In this document: positions 8,463 through 18,448 of the stretch, one piece after another
How positions within the stretch are numbered: the first letter of the stretch is position 1
How the letters are laid out: each line of letters opens with the position of its first letter
DNA from: Pseudomonas marginalis
GTDB taxonomy: Bacteria > Pseudomonadota > Gammaproteobacteria > Pseudomonadales > Pseudomonadaceae
Direction of reading: 5' to 3'
DNA: 64,000 bases
NCBI RefSeq assembly: GCF_001645105.1
Contig: NZ_LKEG01000054.1
Coordinates: 8,055-72,054 of the forward strand
Made by a program: the position numbers and the translations under genes
Notes under the pieces: generated by a model
The model's input: the letters and a program-made list of their open reading frames with translations, nothing else
The model's database searches: none
Told to the model about the DNA's origin: nothing

Positions 8463-9068
8463 TTATTGATTGCTCATCCCCAGCAGGCCTCGGGCGTACT
8501 GCGCCAGCGGACGGGCAATCAGATCTTCTGGCTTGTTGTCGTGGAACGTCAGTAAACCGCCACGACTGCGAATACGTGCAGTATCAATCAAATACTGGGT
8601 GCTGGTCTCGATCAACATGATCTGGATGACGCCGCTGTCCAGGCCAACACGGTCGAGGGCTTCCTGATCGGACCACTCATCCGCGTTACCGATGCGGTCA
8701 TCGGCCTTGGCGAAGCGGCAGTACAGCAGGTAGTGAGCGCCCGCCGCACGGGCTTCGGCCATCGCCTGTTCCAAGCCTTCCGGCTGGCGGGCACGGCGCA
8801 CCATGGGGAAATATTCGACAAAACCGTTGAAGGCTTCCTCGGCCACCACGTTCGGGCGCGGATAGGCGCTGCCCGGTGGTACGAAGGCGCCCTGGGCGAT
8901 AAAGATAAAGGAGTCCGGCTGCACGCGAATCGAGGCGGTGCGACGGGTATCGCTGTGGTCCAGCAAGCCGGCGTCACTCATCTGATAACGGGTGCCTTCG
9001 GCCATATCGCTGACGGTCATGCAACCACTCAGCGTCAACGACACCAGCAACAAAACCAGACTACGCAT
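8463..9068 (-). CDS. DUF4823-type outer-membrane-class lipoprotein
   Basis: A 201-residue lipoprotein. The signal peptide MRSLVLLLVSLTLSGC ends in a lipobox (LSGC), so Cys-16 should be lipidated. The mature part (RYQMSDAGLLDHSDTRR...SFIFIAQGAFVPPGSAYPRPN) resembles DUF4823 lipoproteins of pseudomonads. The frame is open further upstream, but ATG 9068 has GGAGG at ideal distance and begins the signal peptide, so it is the start. It is followed closely by the DUF1285 gene. Function unknown. Confidence 0.82.
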   Translation of the reverse strand: MRSLVLLLVSLTLSGCMTVSDMAEGTRYQMSDAGLLDHSDTRRTASIRVQPDSFIFIAQGAFVPPGSAYPRPNVVAEEAFNGFVEYFPMVRRARQPEGLEQAMAEARAAGAHYLLYCRFAKADDRIGNADEWSDQEALDRVGLDSGVIQIMLIETSTQYLIDTARIRSRGGLLTFHDNKPEDLIARPLAQYARGLLGMSNQ

Positions 9069-9151
9069 CCTAATCCTCCAGAAGCCGGTGACGGAAAACC
9101 GGCGAATGGGCGTGAGATGCAGGTTTTGCGCCATTTGGTAGCAACATATGA

Positions 9152-9182
9152 CAAATGTGAGAGGGGCCTCCTCCCACACTGG
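9152..9182. repeat. Degenerate REP hairpin
   Basis: AATGTGAGAGGGGCCTCCTCCCACACT is an imperfect version of the REP palindrome between the lipoprotein gene and the end of moaA. It may act as the moaA terminator. Confidence 0.55.
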
Positions 9183-9206
9183 TTTGTGTGTTGTCTTGGG
9201 GGTGGG

Positions 9207-10175
9207 TCAGCCGCCGATAATTTTCATGATCGTGGCGCCGCCCGAGAACGCTACTTCCTGCTTGTCACCCAAAGCCTTCATCAACAGACCTTGCAGCGCC
9301 GGCAGTGCTTGATGGCGCGGCTTGTCCAGCAAGTCGCCGACATAGTGACGGTTGCTGGACGACAGGCACCCGTGCAGCCAACCGGTGGACGACAACCGCA
9401 ACCGTGAACAGGTACGGCAGAACGGCACGCTTTCGTTAGCGATCACACCAAAGAACCCCTTGCCCGGCACTTCGTAGCGCACCGCGGTGGCGTCCACGGG
9501 AGCGTTGGCTTGCAGGTATTCATACTGCTCGCCGATCAGGCTCAACAGTTGCTGCAGGCTGACAAATTGCTGCAGGAACGCGTTGGAATCCTTGGCCAGG
9601 TGGCCCATGCGCATCAGCTCGATAAAACGCAGCTCGTAGCCACGCTCCAGGCAGTAGTCGAGCAGCGGCATGACTTGGTCGAGGTTCTGGCCGCGCAACG
9701 GCACCATGTTGACCTTGATCTTGATCCCGGCGGCACGGGCCTGGTCCATGCCATCAAGCACGGTGGCCAGGTCGCCGCCACGGGCGATGCTGCGGAAGGC
9801 GTCGGGGTCCAGGGTGTCGAGGGAGACGTTGATGCGCTTGATCCCGGCCTCCACCAGCAATGGCAGCTTGCGCGCCAGCAGTTGGCCGTTGGTGGTCAAG
9901 CTGATGTCACTGAGGCCCATCTGCCCGACTGCGCCCATGAAGGCTTCCAGCTTGGGGCTGACCAACGGCTCACCGCCGGTGATGCGCAGGCGGTCGATGC
10001 CGGCCGCTTCAATAAGGTATTCCACGCCACGGGCCATGGCCTCGGCCGAGAGTTCGTCCTGGGCAGCCACCAGCCGCTTGCCATTCGGCACGCAGTAGGT
10101 ACACGCGTAATTACAGGCTGAGGTCAGGCTGATCCGCAAATTGCGAAAACGCCTGCCTTGACGATCAACGATCAT
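9207..10175 (-). CDS. moaA: GTP 3',8-cyclase MoaA (molybdenum cofactor biosynthesis)
   Basis: A 322-residue radical SAM enzyme for the first step of molybdopterin synthesis, converting GTP to 3',8-cyclo-7,8-dihydro-GTP. The N-terminal SAM cluster motif CNYACTYC (near residue 21), the GGEPL motif near 67 and the C-terminal cluster motif CRTCSRLRLSSTGWLHGCL (about residues 253-271) are all present, as is the C-terminal Gly-Gly. Pseudomonads usually carry two MoaA paralogues; the TetR gene directly upstream suggests that this corresponds to the P. aeruginosa MoaA2 locus (from memory). Other moa genes are not in the window. Confidence 0.92.
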   Translation of the reverse strand: MIVDRQGRRFRNLRISLTSACNYACTYCVPNGKRLVAAQDELSAEAMARGVEYLIEAAGIDRLRITGGEPLVSPKLEAFMGAVGQMGLSDISLTTNGQLLARKLPLLVEAGIKRINVSLDTLDPDAFRSIARGGDLATVLDGMDQARAAGIKIKVNMVPLRGQNLDQVMPLLDYCLERGYELRFIELMRMGHLAKDSNAFLQQFVSLQQLLSLIGEQYEYLQANAPVDATAVRYEVPGKGFFGVIANESVPFCRTCSRLRLSSTGWLHGCLSSSNRHYVGDLLDKPRHQALPALQGLLMKALGDKQEVAFSGGATIMKIIGG

Positions 10176-10207
10176 GGATCACTCCGGCAGAGGATGATTC
10201 GGGCGCA

Positions 10208-10237
10208 CTAAAAGCTGACTGATAAATCAGCTTTTAG
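10208..10237. terminator. Bidirectional hairpin between tetR and moaA
   Basis: CTAAAAGCTGA and its exact reverse complement flank an 8-base loop: a perfect 11-bp stem. It lies downstream of the TetR gene and upstream of moaA, so it separates the two transcripts. Its A/T-rich stem base can serve as the U-tract on either strand. Confidence 0.65.
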
Positions 10238-10290
10238 CAAGGGTCCATGCCTGAGTATATTCCTGGGGTACTACGCGTGGCAGCAAATCA

Positions 10291-10944
10291 TTACGTGGAC
10301 GGCGATTCCAGCGGTGGCTGCTCGGAACTGTGTTTGCGCTTGTTGCCCATGCGCACGCCGATGTCCATCAGGAACTGGAAGAAACCTTCCTGGTCTTCGA
10401 GCACATTGCTCCAGAACGGCGAGTGGTACAGCGCCACGGCGCCGTGCACCAAGGCCCACGCGGCGCAGTAGTGGAAATACGGCGGCACGTCTTCCAGCTT
10501 GCCTTCGCTGATGCGGCCTTTGATCAGCAGCGTCAGGCGTTCGAAGTTCGAGGCGCGGATCTTGTGCAGTTCCTCGACCATTTCCGGCACCTGGTGGCCC
10601 TTGACCACCTTCTCTTCCAGGCGGTCGAACAGGCGGTAGCGCTGCGGGTCGCGCATGCGGAACTCGAAGTAGGCGCGGGACAGGGCTTCCTTGTCCTTGT
10701 CGACGTCGGCCGAATGCAGCAGTTCGTTCAAGTCGCGCTCGTAGTCGAGCATCAGCCGCAGGTAAATCTCGGCCTTGGACTTGAAGTGCTTGTAGATCGT
10801 GCCTTTGCCGATACCCACGGCATCCGCAATCATCTCGACGGTGACGCTGTCTTCACCTTGTTCGAGGAACAGCTTGAGTGCGGTGTCGAGAATTTCCTGC
10901 TCACGGCGGCGAAACTCACGGACCTTACGGGGTTCTTTGTGCAT
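10291..10944 (-). CDS. TetR-family transcriptional regulator
   Basis: A 217-residue regulator with a TetR helix-turn-helix (ILDTALKLFLEQGEDSVTVEMIADAVGIGKGTIYKHFKSKAEIYLRL, about residues 18-65) and an all-helical ligand/dimer domain behind it. The basic N-terminus MHKEPRKVREFRRRE is typical of a conserved Pseudomonas regulator next to tatD/moaA. Ligand and targets are unknown. About 300 bases upstream (10945-11250) hold its promoter and no gene that I can support. Confidence 0.87.
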   Translation of the reverse strand: MHKEPRKVREFRRREQEILDTALKLFLEQGEDSVTVEMIADAVGIGKGTIYKHFKSKAEIYLRLMLDYERDLNELLHSADVDKDKEALSRAYFEFRMRDPQRYRLFDRLEEKVVKGHQVPEMVEELHKIRASNFERLTLLIKGRISEGKLEDVPPYFHYCAAWALVHGAVALYHSPFWSNVLEDQEGFFQFLMDIGVRMGNKRKHSSEQPPLESPST

Positions 10945-11253
10945 GAGTAAGAGGTCTGCAGAGGTCGATAGAGGGAGGGTTACGCAAGGCCACGGATACG
11001 TGACGATACGATTTACCCGATGCGAGGGATTATCCCGACTGAACGGTCGTTGGGCAATGTCTATGTGAACCCGGAATGCACTTTACTTTCAGCACGCCAA
11101 CGTTTTCATTGATATCAGTCAGAAATAACACGCAAAAACCGCACCCGTGCACCGGCCTGATGAGAACTCAAGCGAAGCGCGCGTATTCCAAATCTGTTTA
11201 AAAAACGACCAGTCGCGACTGGACTGAATCGGATACTGATCAATACTTCAACT

Positions 11254-11373
11254 GTCGGCGTGACATCTCCCCCAAGTGAAGCGCTGACCTGGGTACCAAC
11301 GGACCGCGTGCCCTTGTTTTACTCCTAATGGTCTTAGCCCGGATTCGCCCCCCCCAGAACCCGGGTTTTTTTT
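11254..11373 (+). ncRNA. rgsA: RgsA (P16-type) small regulatory RNA
   Basis: A Rho-independent terminator (CCCGG stem, eight T at 11366-11373) faces right although no rightward coding gene precedes it, so it must end a non-coding transcript. Counting back about 120 nt gives a start near 11254, just downstream of CAATACT (11241-11247), a plausible RpoS-type -10 with a C before it. In P. aeruginosa the RpoS-dependent, Gac-influenced sRNA RgsA (P16 family) lies at this locus, beside tatD. Size, place, strand and terminator agree. I could not align it, so exact ends are estimates. Confidence 0.68.
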
Positions 11374-11439
11374 GCCTGCGATTTAGTTATCTACACAATG
11401 CTGTAGTGAGCGAGCTTGTCAGCTTTTGAACGTTGTGCG

Positions 11440-12225
11440 TCAGCCGGCGACGTGAGCCAGCGGGAACAGACGCTTGAAGTTTGCAGTGGTCTGTTCGGCA
11501 AAGCGCTCGTAGGACTCACCGCGCAGCATCGCCAGGTAATCCGCCACATCGCGCACATACTCCGGCAGGTTCGGCTTGCCGCGATGGGGGATCGGCGCCA
11601 GGTACGGCGAATCGGTTTCCACCAGCAGACGGTCGGCCGGCACTTGGCGTGCGACGTCGCGCAGGGCGTCGGCGTTGCGGAAGGTGACAATGCCCGACAG
11701 CGAAATGTAGAACCCCAGGTCCAGGGCTGCCTTGGCCATGTCCCAGTCTTCGGTAAAACAATGCAACACACCGGCCTGCGGCAGCGCGGCTTCGCGCAGC
11801 AAGGTCAGGGTGTCGGCACGGGCGCCACGGGTGTGGACGATCACCGGTTTGCCGGTCTGCTGGGCGGCTTGCAGGTGCAGGCGGAAGGACGCCTGCTGCA
11901 AGTCGGCGGCTTCGGGTTCGTAGTGGTAATCCAGGCCGGTTTCGCCGATGGCCACCACGCGCGGGTGGTTCAGTTCGCCCAGCAACCAGTCGAGGGCCGG
12001 GGCTTCGCCGGGCTTGAGGTCCAGCGGATGGATACCCACCGAGCAATCCACATCGGCATAACGCTCGGCCAGGGCTTTAACGTCGGCGGCGTTTTCGGCG
12101 CTGACGCCGATGCACAGGAAGTGCCCTACCCCGCGCTGGCGTGCGGCGTCGAGCGCGGCATCAAGGGAGCCGCCGTGCTGGGCCAAGTCGAGGCGGTCAA
12201 GGTGGCAATGGGAATCTACGAGCAT
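11440..12225 (-). CDS. TatD-family metal-dependent hydrolase (YcfH-like)
   Basis: A 261-residue TatD DNase family protein (metal-dependent TIM-barrel phosphoesterase). The metal ligands are in place: HCH at residues 6-8, GETGLDYH near 92, a His in VIVHTRG near 129, HCF near 154 and ETDSPYLAP near 203. In E. coli the holB-adjacent paralogue is YcfH. Here it is the last gene of the tmk-holB run. Only 63 bases separate it from holB, and the pilZ gene commonly found between them in Pseudomonas is absent. Confidence 0.9.
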   Translation of the reverse strand: MLVDSHCHLDRLDLAQHGGSLDAALDAARQRGVGHFLCIGVSAENAADVKALAERYADVDCSVGIHPLDLKPGEAPALDWLLGELNHPRVVAIGETGLDYHYEPEAADLQQASFRLHLQAAQQTGKPVIVHTRGARADTLTLLREAALPQAGVLHCFTEDWDMAKAALDLGFYISLSGIVTFRNADALRDVARQVPADRLLVETDSPYLAPIPHRGKPNLPEYVRDVADYLAMLRGESYERFAEQTTANFKRLFPLAHVAG

Positions 12226-12288
12226 AGGTATCTACAACTTCAGTCACGAAAAGTGTCTGGCCGACGATACACCCGCCGGCCACGGAAA

Positions 12289-13912
<1,624 letters not shown>

Positions 13913-13922
13913 TTAGTCAGAG

Positions 13923-15056
13923 TCATTGCGGGCTTTGCGGTGCGGCGGCGTCCGGCACAGGAGCCGCCGGCGTTTCGGCGGGCGCATCGGCCGATGGCGC
14001 TGCATCTTCCGCAGGCTTCACCACCGGCGCCGGGCTGGAGCGGTAATCGGCGCGGCGCTTGAGCTGGAACTCACGCACGGCGGCATTATGCGCATCCAGG
14101 TCATCGGAGAAAATATGGCTGCCGTCACCCCTTGCGACAAAATACAAGCTGCTGCCCGGCACCGGGTTCAGCGCGGCATGGATCGCCTCGCGACCGACCA
14201 TGGCGATGGGCGTCGGCGGCAGGCCGGCGACCATGTAGGTGTTATAGGGGTTGGCTTCCTTGAGATGAGCGCGGGTCAGCTTGCCGTTGTAGCGCTCGCC
14301 CAGGCCGTAGATGACCGTCGGATCGGTCTGCAGCAGCATGCCGATCTTCAGGCGACGCACAAACACCCCGGCGATCTGCCCACGCTCTTCAGGCACGCCG
14401 GTCTCTTTCTCCACCAGCGAGGCCATGATCAGCGCTTGATAAGGGTCGGTGTAGGGCGCATCGGTGGCGCGCTTGCTCCACTCCTGGGCGAGGACATCGT
14501 CCAGGCGGTTATAGGCTTTTTTCAGGAATTCGACGTCGGTCATGCCCCGCACAAAGCGATAGGTATCCGGGAAGAACCGCCCTTCGGGAAACACGCCGGG
14601 GTGACCGAGCTTGTCCATCACTTCGCTGTCAGTCAGGCCCGAGAGGGTTTGCACGATCTTTTCATGCTTGGCCAGGGCCGAGCGCACCTGGCGGAAGTTC
14701 CAGCCTTCCACCAGTGTAAGGCTGTATTGCACCACTTCACCGCGCTGCCACAGGCCGATCAAGCCCTGCGCCGTCATACCGGGTGTCATGCGGTATTCGC
14801 CGCTGTGCAGTGGCTGGCCGTCGAGGTTGAAGCGCCAGTACAGGCGCAACCAGAAAGCGCCTTCAAGCACGCCCTCGGCTTCCAGGCGATTGAAGGTGCC
14901 GGTAGGGGTCGCCCCCGCCGGTACATCGAGCAATTGCTCCTGAGTCAGGTTCAAGGGCTGCTTCAAGGCAGAATCGAACTTCCAGGCCGAATAGCCCAAC
15001 AGCAACGCCGCCGAGAACAAGGCGATCAGCAGCAGTACAACCAGTTTTCGTATCAA
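13923..15056 (-). CDS. mltG: Endolytic murein transglycosylase MltG
   Basis: A 377-residue inner-membrane lytic transglycosylase (YceG) that cuts nascent peptidoglycan strands. One N-terminal membrane segment (LIRKLVVLLLIALFSAALLL), a LysM-like region and the YceG core with the catalytic Glu in ASLVEKETGVPEER near residue 222 are visible. The last 45 residues are an Ala/Pro-rich tail (PAPVVKP...APVPDAAAPQ). I choose TTG 15056, directly after the pabC stop, because it gives the usual start (M)IRKL. A longer frame into pabC is possible but would add an atypical N-terminus. Confidence 0.88.
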   Translation of the reverse strand: MIRKLVVLLLIALFSAALLLGYSAWKFDSALKQPLNLTQEQLLDVPAGATPTGTFNRLEAEGVLEGAFWLRLYWRFNLDGQPLHSGEYRMTPGMTAQGLIGLWQRGEVVQYSLTLVEGWNFRQVRSALAKHEKIVQTLSGLTDSEVMDKLGHPGVFPEGRFFPDTYRFVRGMTDVEFLKKAYNRLDDVLAQEWSKRATDAPYTDPYQALIMASLVEKETGVPEERGQIAGVFVRRLKIGMLLQTDPTVIYGLGERYNGKLTRAHLKEANPYNTYMVAGLPPTPIAMVGREAIHAALNPVPGSSLYFVARGDGSHIFSDDLDAHNAAVREFQLKRRADYRSSPAPVVKPAEDAAPSADAPAETPAAPVPDAAAPQSPQ

Positions 15057-15057
15057 C

Positions 15058-15873
15058 TCAAATATCCAATAGTGCGCGAACAATGCCCTGCAGTTTACGG
15101 GTGAGCGGCCCAACCGGCCAGCTCATCGCAGCGCACCCACGCACCGGCCAAATGCCATAAACGCTGTTACACACAAAGACTTCATCGGCCTGCTGTAACT
15201 GCTCAAGGCTGATGTCGGCCACGGCCACCGGGACGCCCAGGGTTTGCGCCTGGGCCAGAATCTCGGCGCGCATCACGCCGGCAACCCCACAACGATTCAG
15301 ATCGGCGGTTAGTAACAAGCCGTTGCGCACCAGGAACAGGTTGCTGAATACGCCCTCGATGACGCGCCCGGACACATCCAGCATCAAGCCTTCGGCATGC
15401 TCGGCATCCTGCCACTCAGCGCGGGCGATCACCTGCTCCAGGCGATTGAGGTGCTTGAGGCCGGCCAGTAACGGCTGCTCAGCCAAGCGGGTAGCACAGG
15501 CAAACAGGCGGATGCCGTCGGCTGCATGGGCATTGGGATAGGTAGCGGGCGGACTGCCCTGCAAGATACGGCGCGCCGGGGCGCCAGGGGTGATTCCATA
15601 ACCGCGCAGGCTGTCGCCACGGGTGAGGATCAATTTGAGAACGCCATCGCCGAGGGCGGCGGCAAAGGCCAGCACTTCGCTACGGATCAGCACCTGATCC
15701 GCAACCAAAGCGAGGCGCCTGCACCCCTCTTCGAGACGTTGCAGGTGGCGGTCGAGCAGCACAGGCTGCCCGGCCTTGACGGCGAGGGTCTCGAACAGCC
15801 CATCGCCATACGCCAGGCCACGATCTTTCAGAGGCACGCTGTCCGCTGGCTGACCGTCGACCCAGCTGTGCAT
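15058..15873 (-). CDS. pabC: Aminodeoxychorismate lyase
   Basis: A 271-residue PLP-dependent fold-type IV enzyme that releases pyruvate from 4-amino-4-deoxychorismate to give 4-aminobenzoate for folate. KDRGLAYGDGLFETLAV near residue 16 and the PLP lysine in LKHLNRLEQ near 141 are family hallmarks. The ATG overlaps the fabF stop by one base (TGATG), the usual fabF-pabC coupling seen from Pseudomonas to E. coli. Confidence 0.92.
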   Translation of the reverse strand: MHSWVDGQPADSVPLKDRGLAYGDGLFETLAVKAGQPVLLDRHLQRLEEGCRRLALVADQVLIRSEVLAFAAALGDGVLKLILTRGDSLRGYGITPGAPARRILQGSPPATYPNAHAADGIRLFACATRLAEQPLLAGLKHLNRLEQVIARAEWQDAEHAEGLMLDVSGRVIEGVFSNLFLVRNGLLLTADLNRCGVAGVMRAEILAQAQTLGVPVAVADISLEQLQQADEVFVCNSVYGIWPVRGCAAMSWPVGPLTRKLQGIVRALLDI

Positions 15874-17117
15874 CACTCGGCGAACCGGCGGAACACCAGG
15901 GACCCGTTGGTACCGCCAAACCCGAACGAGTTGGAGATTGTCACGTCGATCGGCATGGGCTGCGCTTCGTGAGGCACGAAGTTCAGGTCGCAACCTTCGT
16001 CCGGCTCATCCAGGTTGATGGTCGGCGGAGCGACCTGATCCTTGATGGCCATGACACTGAAGATCGCTTCAACCGCGCCCGCCGCGCCCAGCAAGTGGCC
16101 CGTCATGGACTTGGTGGAGCTGACCGCCAGCTTGTACGCGTGCTCACCGAACACCGACTTGATGGCTTCGGCTTCCGCCAGGTCGCCCGTCGGGGTCGAG
16201 GTGCCGTGGGCATTGATGTACTGCACCTGGTCCGGGTTGACCTTCGCATCGCGCAGGGCGTTGGTGATGCAACGCGCAGCACCGGCACCGTCGGACGGTG
16301 GCGAGGTCATGTGGTAGGCGTCACCGCTCATGCCAAAGCCGATCAGCTCGGCGTAAATGGTGGCGCCACGTGCCTTGGCGTGTTCCAACTCTTCCAGCAC
16401 CAGCGCACCGGCACCGTCGGACAATACGAAGCCATCACGGCCCTTGTCCCACGGACGGCTGGCACGGGTCGGCTCATCGTTGCGGGTAGACAGCGCACGG
16501 GACGCGCCGAAGCCGCCCATGCCCAGGCCGCAGGCCGCCATTTCGGCGCCGCCGGCGATCATCACGTCGGCTTCGTCATAAGCGATGTTGCGCGCCGCCA
16601 TGCCGATGCAATGCGTACCGGTGGTGCAGGCGGTGGCAATGGCGTAGTTAGGTCCCTGTGCGCCCAAGTGGATGGACAGGAAACCGGAAATCATATTGAT
16701 GATCGAACCCGGCACGAAGAACGGTGAAATTCGACGGGGGCCGGAATCGTGCAAGGTGCGGCTGGTTTCTTCGATATTGGTCAAACCGCCAATACCCGAA
16801 CCCATGGCCACGCCGATGCGGTCACGGTTGGCGTCGGTGACTTCCAGGCCGGCGTTACGCACTGCCTGAAAACCGGCTGCCAGGCCGTATTGAATGAACA
16901 GGTCGAGTTTGCGGGACTCTTTTATCGAGAGATATTCCTCGACATTAAAACCCTTTACCGAGCCGCCAAAACGGGTGGAATAGGCAGAAAGGTCCGTGTG
17001 TTCGATCAGACCAATACCACTGCGGCCAGCCAGAATGCCCTGCCAACTGCTCGGCACATCCGTGCCCAGTGGCGACAACATACCCATACCGGTGACTACG
17101 ACGCGTCTACGCGACAC
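15873..17117 (-). CDS. fabF: 3-oxoacyl-[acyl-carrier-protein] synthase II
   Basis: A 414-residue condensing enzyme for chain elongation in type II fatty acid synthesis. The Cys-His-His triad is visible: ACTTGTH (Cys near 164), AHGTST near 304 and GHLLGAAG near 341; the last segment is [17 protein letters not shown] 17117 is chosen because AAGGAG lies 7 bases upstream and it gives (M)[11 protein letters not shown], matching the E. coli length; twelve extra codons are open upstream. A hairpin separates it from acpP. Confidence 0.93.
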   Translation of the reverse strand: MSRRRVVVTGMGMLSPLGTDVPSSWQGILAGRSGIGLIEHTDLSAYSTRFGGSVKGFNVEEYLSIKESRKLDLFIQYGLAAGFQAVRNAGLEVTDANRDRIGVAMGSGIGGLTNIEETSRTLHDSGPRRISPFFVPGSIINMISGFLSIHLGAQGPNYAIATACTTGTHCIGMAARNIAYDEADVMIAGGAEMAACGLGMGGFGASRALSTRNDEPTRASRPWDKGRDGFVLSDGAGALVLEELEHAKARGATIYAELIGFGMSGDAYHMTSPPSDGAGAARCITNALRDAKVNPDQVQYINAHGTSTPTGDLAEAEAIKSVFGEHAYKLAVSSTKSMTGHLLGAAGAVEAIFSVMAIKDQVAPPTINLDEPDEGCDLNFVPHEAQPMPIDVTISNSFGFGGTNGSLVFRRFAE

Positions 17118-17183
17118 AGCACTCTCCTTTTTCTTGATGACGACACTTTGCATCAGAACCGACTTTTCATCAGCGCTTAAAGA

Positions 17184-17217
17184 AAAAACCGCACGCCGTT
17201 ACAGCAGTGCGGTTTTT
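17184..17217. terminator. acpP-fabF intergenic hairpin (terminator/attenuator)
   Basis: AAAAACCGCAC is repeated in reverse complement 12 bases later: a perfect 11-bp stem with A/T ends on both strands. Placed between acpP and fabF, it would terminate part of the abundant acpP transcripts and so let acpP be expressed far above fabF. Confidence 0.75.
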
Positions 17218-17246
17218 CCCTGACAGCAAGCGACGACTACAAACTA

Positions 17247-17483
17247 TTACGCCTGGTGGCTAGTAACGTAGTCGATAGCAGCTTGAACAGTAGTGATTTT
17301 TTCAGCTTCTTCGTCCGGGATTTCGGTCTCGAATTCCTCTTCCAGAGCCATCACCAGCTCAACGGTGTCAAGGGAATCGGCACCCAGGTCTTCTACGAAG
17401 GAAGCAGTGTTGACCACTTCTTCTTCTTTAACGCCCAGTTGCTCGGCGACGATTTTCTTGACGCGCTCTTCGATGGTGCTCAT
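17247..17483 (-). CDS. acpP: Acyl carrier protein
   Basis: A 78-residue acidic carrier protein. Ser-37 in the [10 protein letters not shown] motif receives the 4'-phosphopantetheine arm (from PcpS, encoded at 35.6 kb in this window). Sequence and length match the major fatty acid ACP of Gammaproteobacteria. It lies between fabG and fabF with its own upstream promoter and a hairpin behind it, consistent with very high expression. Confidence 0.97.
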   Translation of the reverse strand: MSTIEERVKKIVAEQLGVKEEEVVNTASFVEDLGADSLDTVELVMALEEEFETEIPDEEAEKITTVQAAIDYVTSHQA

Positions 17484-17534
17484 ACCTTGTTTAACTCCTA
17501 ATGGACAAATTCAGGCAGCTGGCCAGTGGGTAAG

Positions 17535-17562
17535 TGTATAGAAAGCCATTTCAGCTTTTCAA
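17535..17562 (-). promoter_or_regulatory. Probable sigma-70 promoter of acpP
   Basis: On the minus strand TTGAAA, a 16-base spacer and TATACA lead into the 50-base acpP leader. It is the best -35/-10 pair in the 190-base fabG-acpP gap, which otherwise holds no gene. Confidence 0.55.
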
Positions 17563-17674
17563 CTGAAAGCTTCACCCTGTACCCGGTCGGCCACCTGCCT
17601 ATAAATTAAGTTGCAGCTTTATAACGGATTTTAGACAGCTCGTATGACATTTTTTTGAAGCGATCCGTCACAAT

Positions 17675-18418
17675 TTAACTCATGTACATCCCGCCGTTCA
17701 CCGGGATTGTAGCCCCAGTCACGTATGCCGCACCGTCAGATGCCAGGAAAGTGACCACATTCGCGATCTCTTGAGCCTGGCCCAGACGGCCCAGCGGAAT
17801 CTGCGTCAGCAAGGCTTCACGCTGTGCTTCCGGCAGTTCGCGGGTCATATCGGTGTCGATGAACCCTGGGGCCACCGAGTTGACCGTAATCGACCGCGAG
17901 CCGACTTCACGCGCCAATGCACGACTGAAACCTTCCAGACCGGCCTTGGCGGCTGCATAGTTTACTTGGCCTGCGTTGCCCATGGCACCCACTACGGAGC
18001 CAATATTGATAATTCGGCCCCAACGCGCCTTGGTCATGCCACGCAAAACGCCCTTGGACAGGCGAAACAGACTGTTCAAGTTGGTGTCGACCACGTCGTA
18101 CCACTCGTCGTCTTTCATGCGCATCATCAGGTTATCGCGGGTGATACCGGCGTTATTCACCAGAATAGCCGGTGCGCCGAACTGTGCAGTGATCTCGGCC
18201 AATACTGCAGCCACGGACTCATCGCTGGTCACGTTCAGTTCAAGACCGGTGCCTTGCACGCCGTTTTCCTTCAGGGTCGCGGCGATACGCTCGGCGCCCG
18301 AGGCGGAAGTGGCGGTGCCGATCACAACGGCACCCTGACGGCCCAGCTCCAGGGCGATCGCCTGGCCAATGCCACGGCTAGCGCCGGTGACCAGTGCAAC
18401 TTTACCTTGCAGACTCAT
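17675..18418 (-). CDS. fabG: 3-oxoacyl-[acyl-carrier-protein] reductase
   Basis: A 247-residue SDR enzyme that reduces 3-ketoacyl-ACP with NADPH. It shows TGASRGIG at residues 11-18, NNAGITRDNL near 88, catalytic Ser in NIGSVVG, Tyr-x3-Lys in YAAAKAG and the C-terminal VTGATIPVNGGMYM typical of FabG. It lies between fabD (30 bases upstream) and acpP, the conserved fab order. Confidence 0.95.
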   Translation of the reverse strand: MSLQGKVALVTGASRGIGQAIALELGRQGAVVIGTATSASGAERIAATLKENGVQGTGLELNVTSDESVAAVLAEITAQFGAPAILVNNAGITRDNLMMRMKDDEWYDVVDTNLNSLFRLSKGVLRGMTKARWGRIINIGSVVGAMGNAGQVNYAAAKAGLEGFSRALAREVGSRSITVNSVAPGFIDTDMTRELPEAQREALLTQIPLGRLGQAQEIANVVTFLASDGAAYVTGATIPVNGGMYMS

Positions 18419-18448
18419 GCAGGCTTCTCCTAAGTTCGGGATCAGGGT

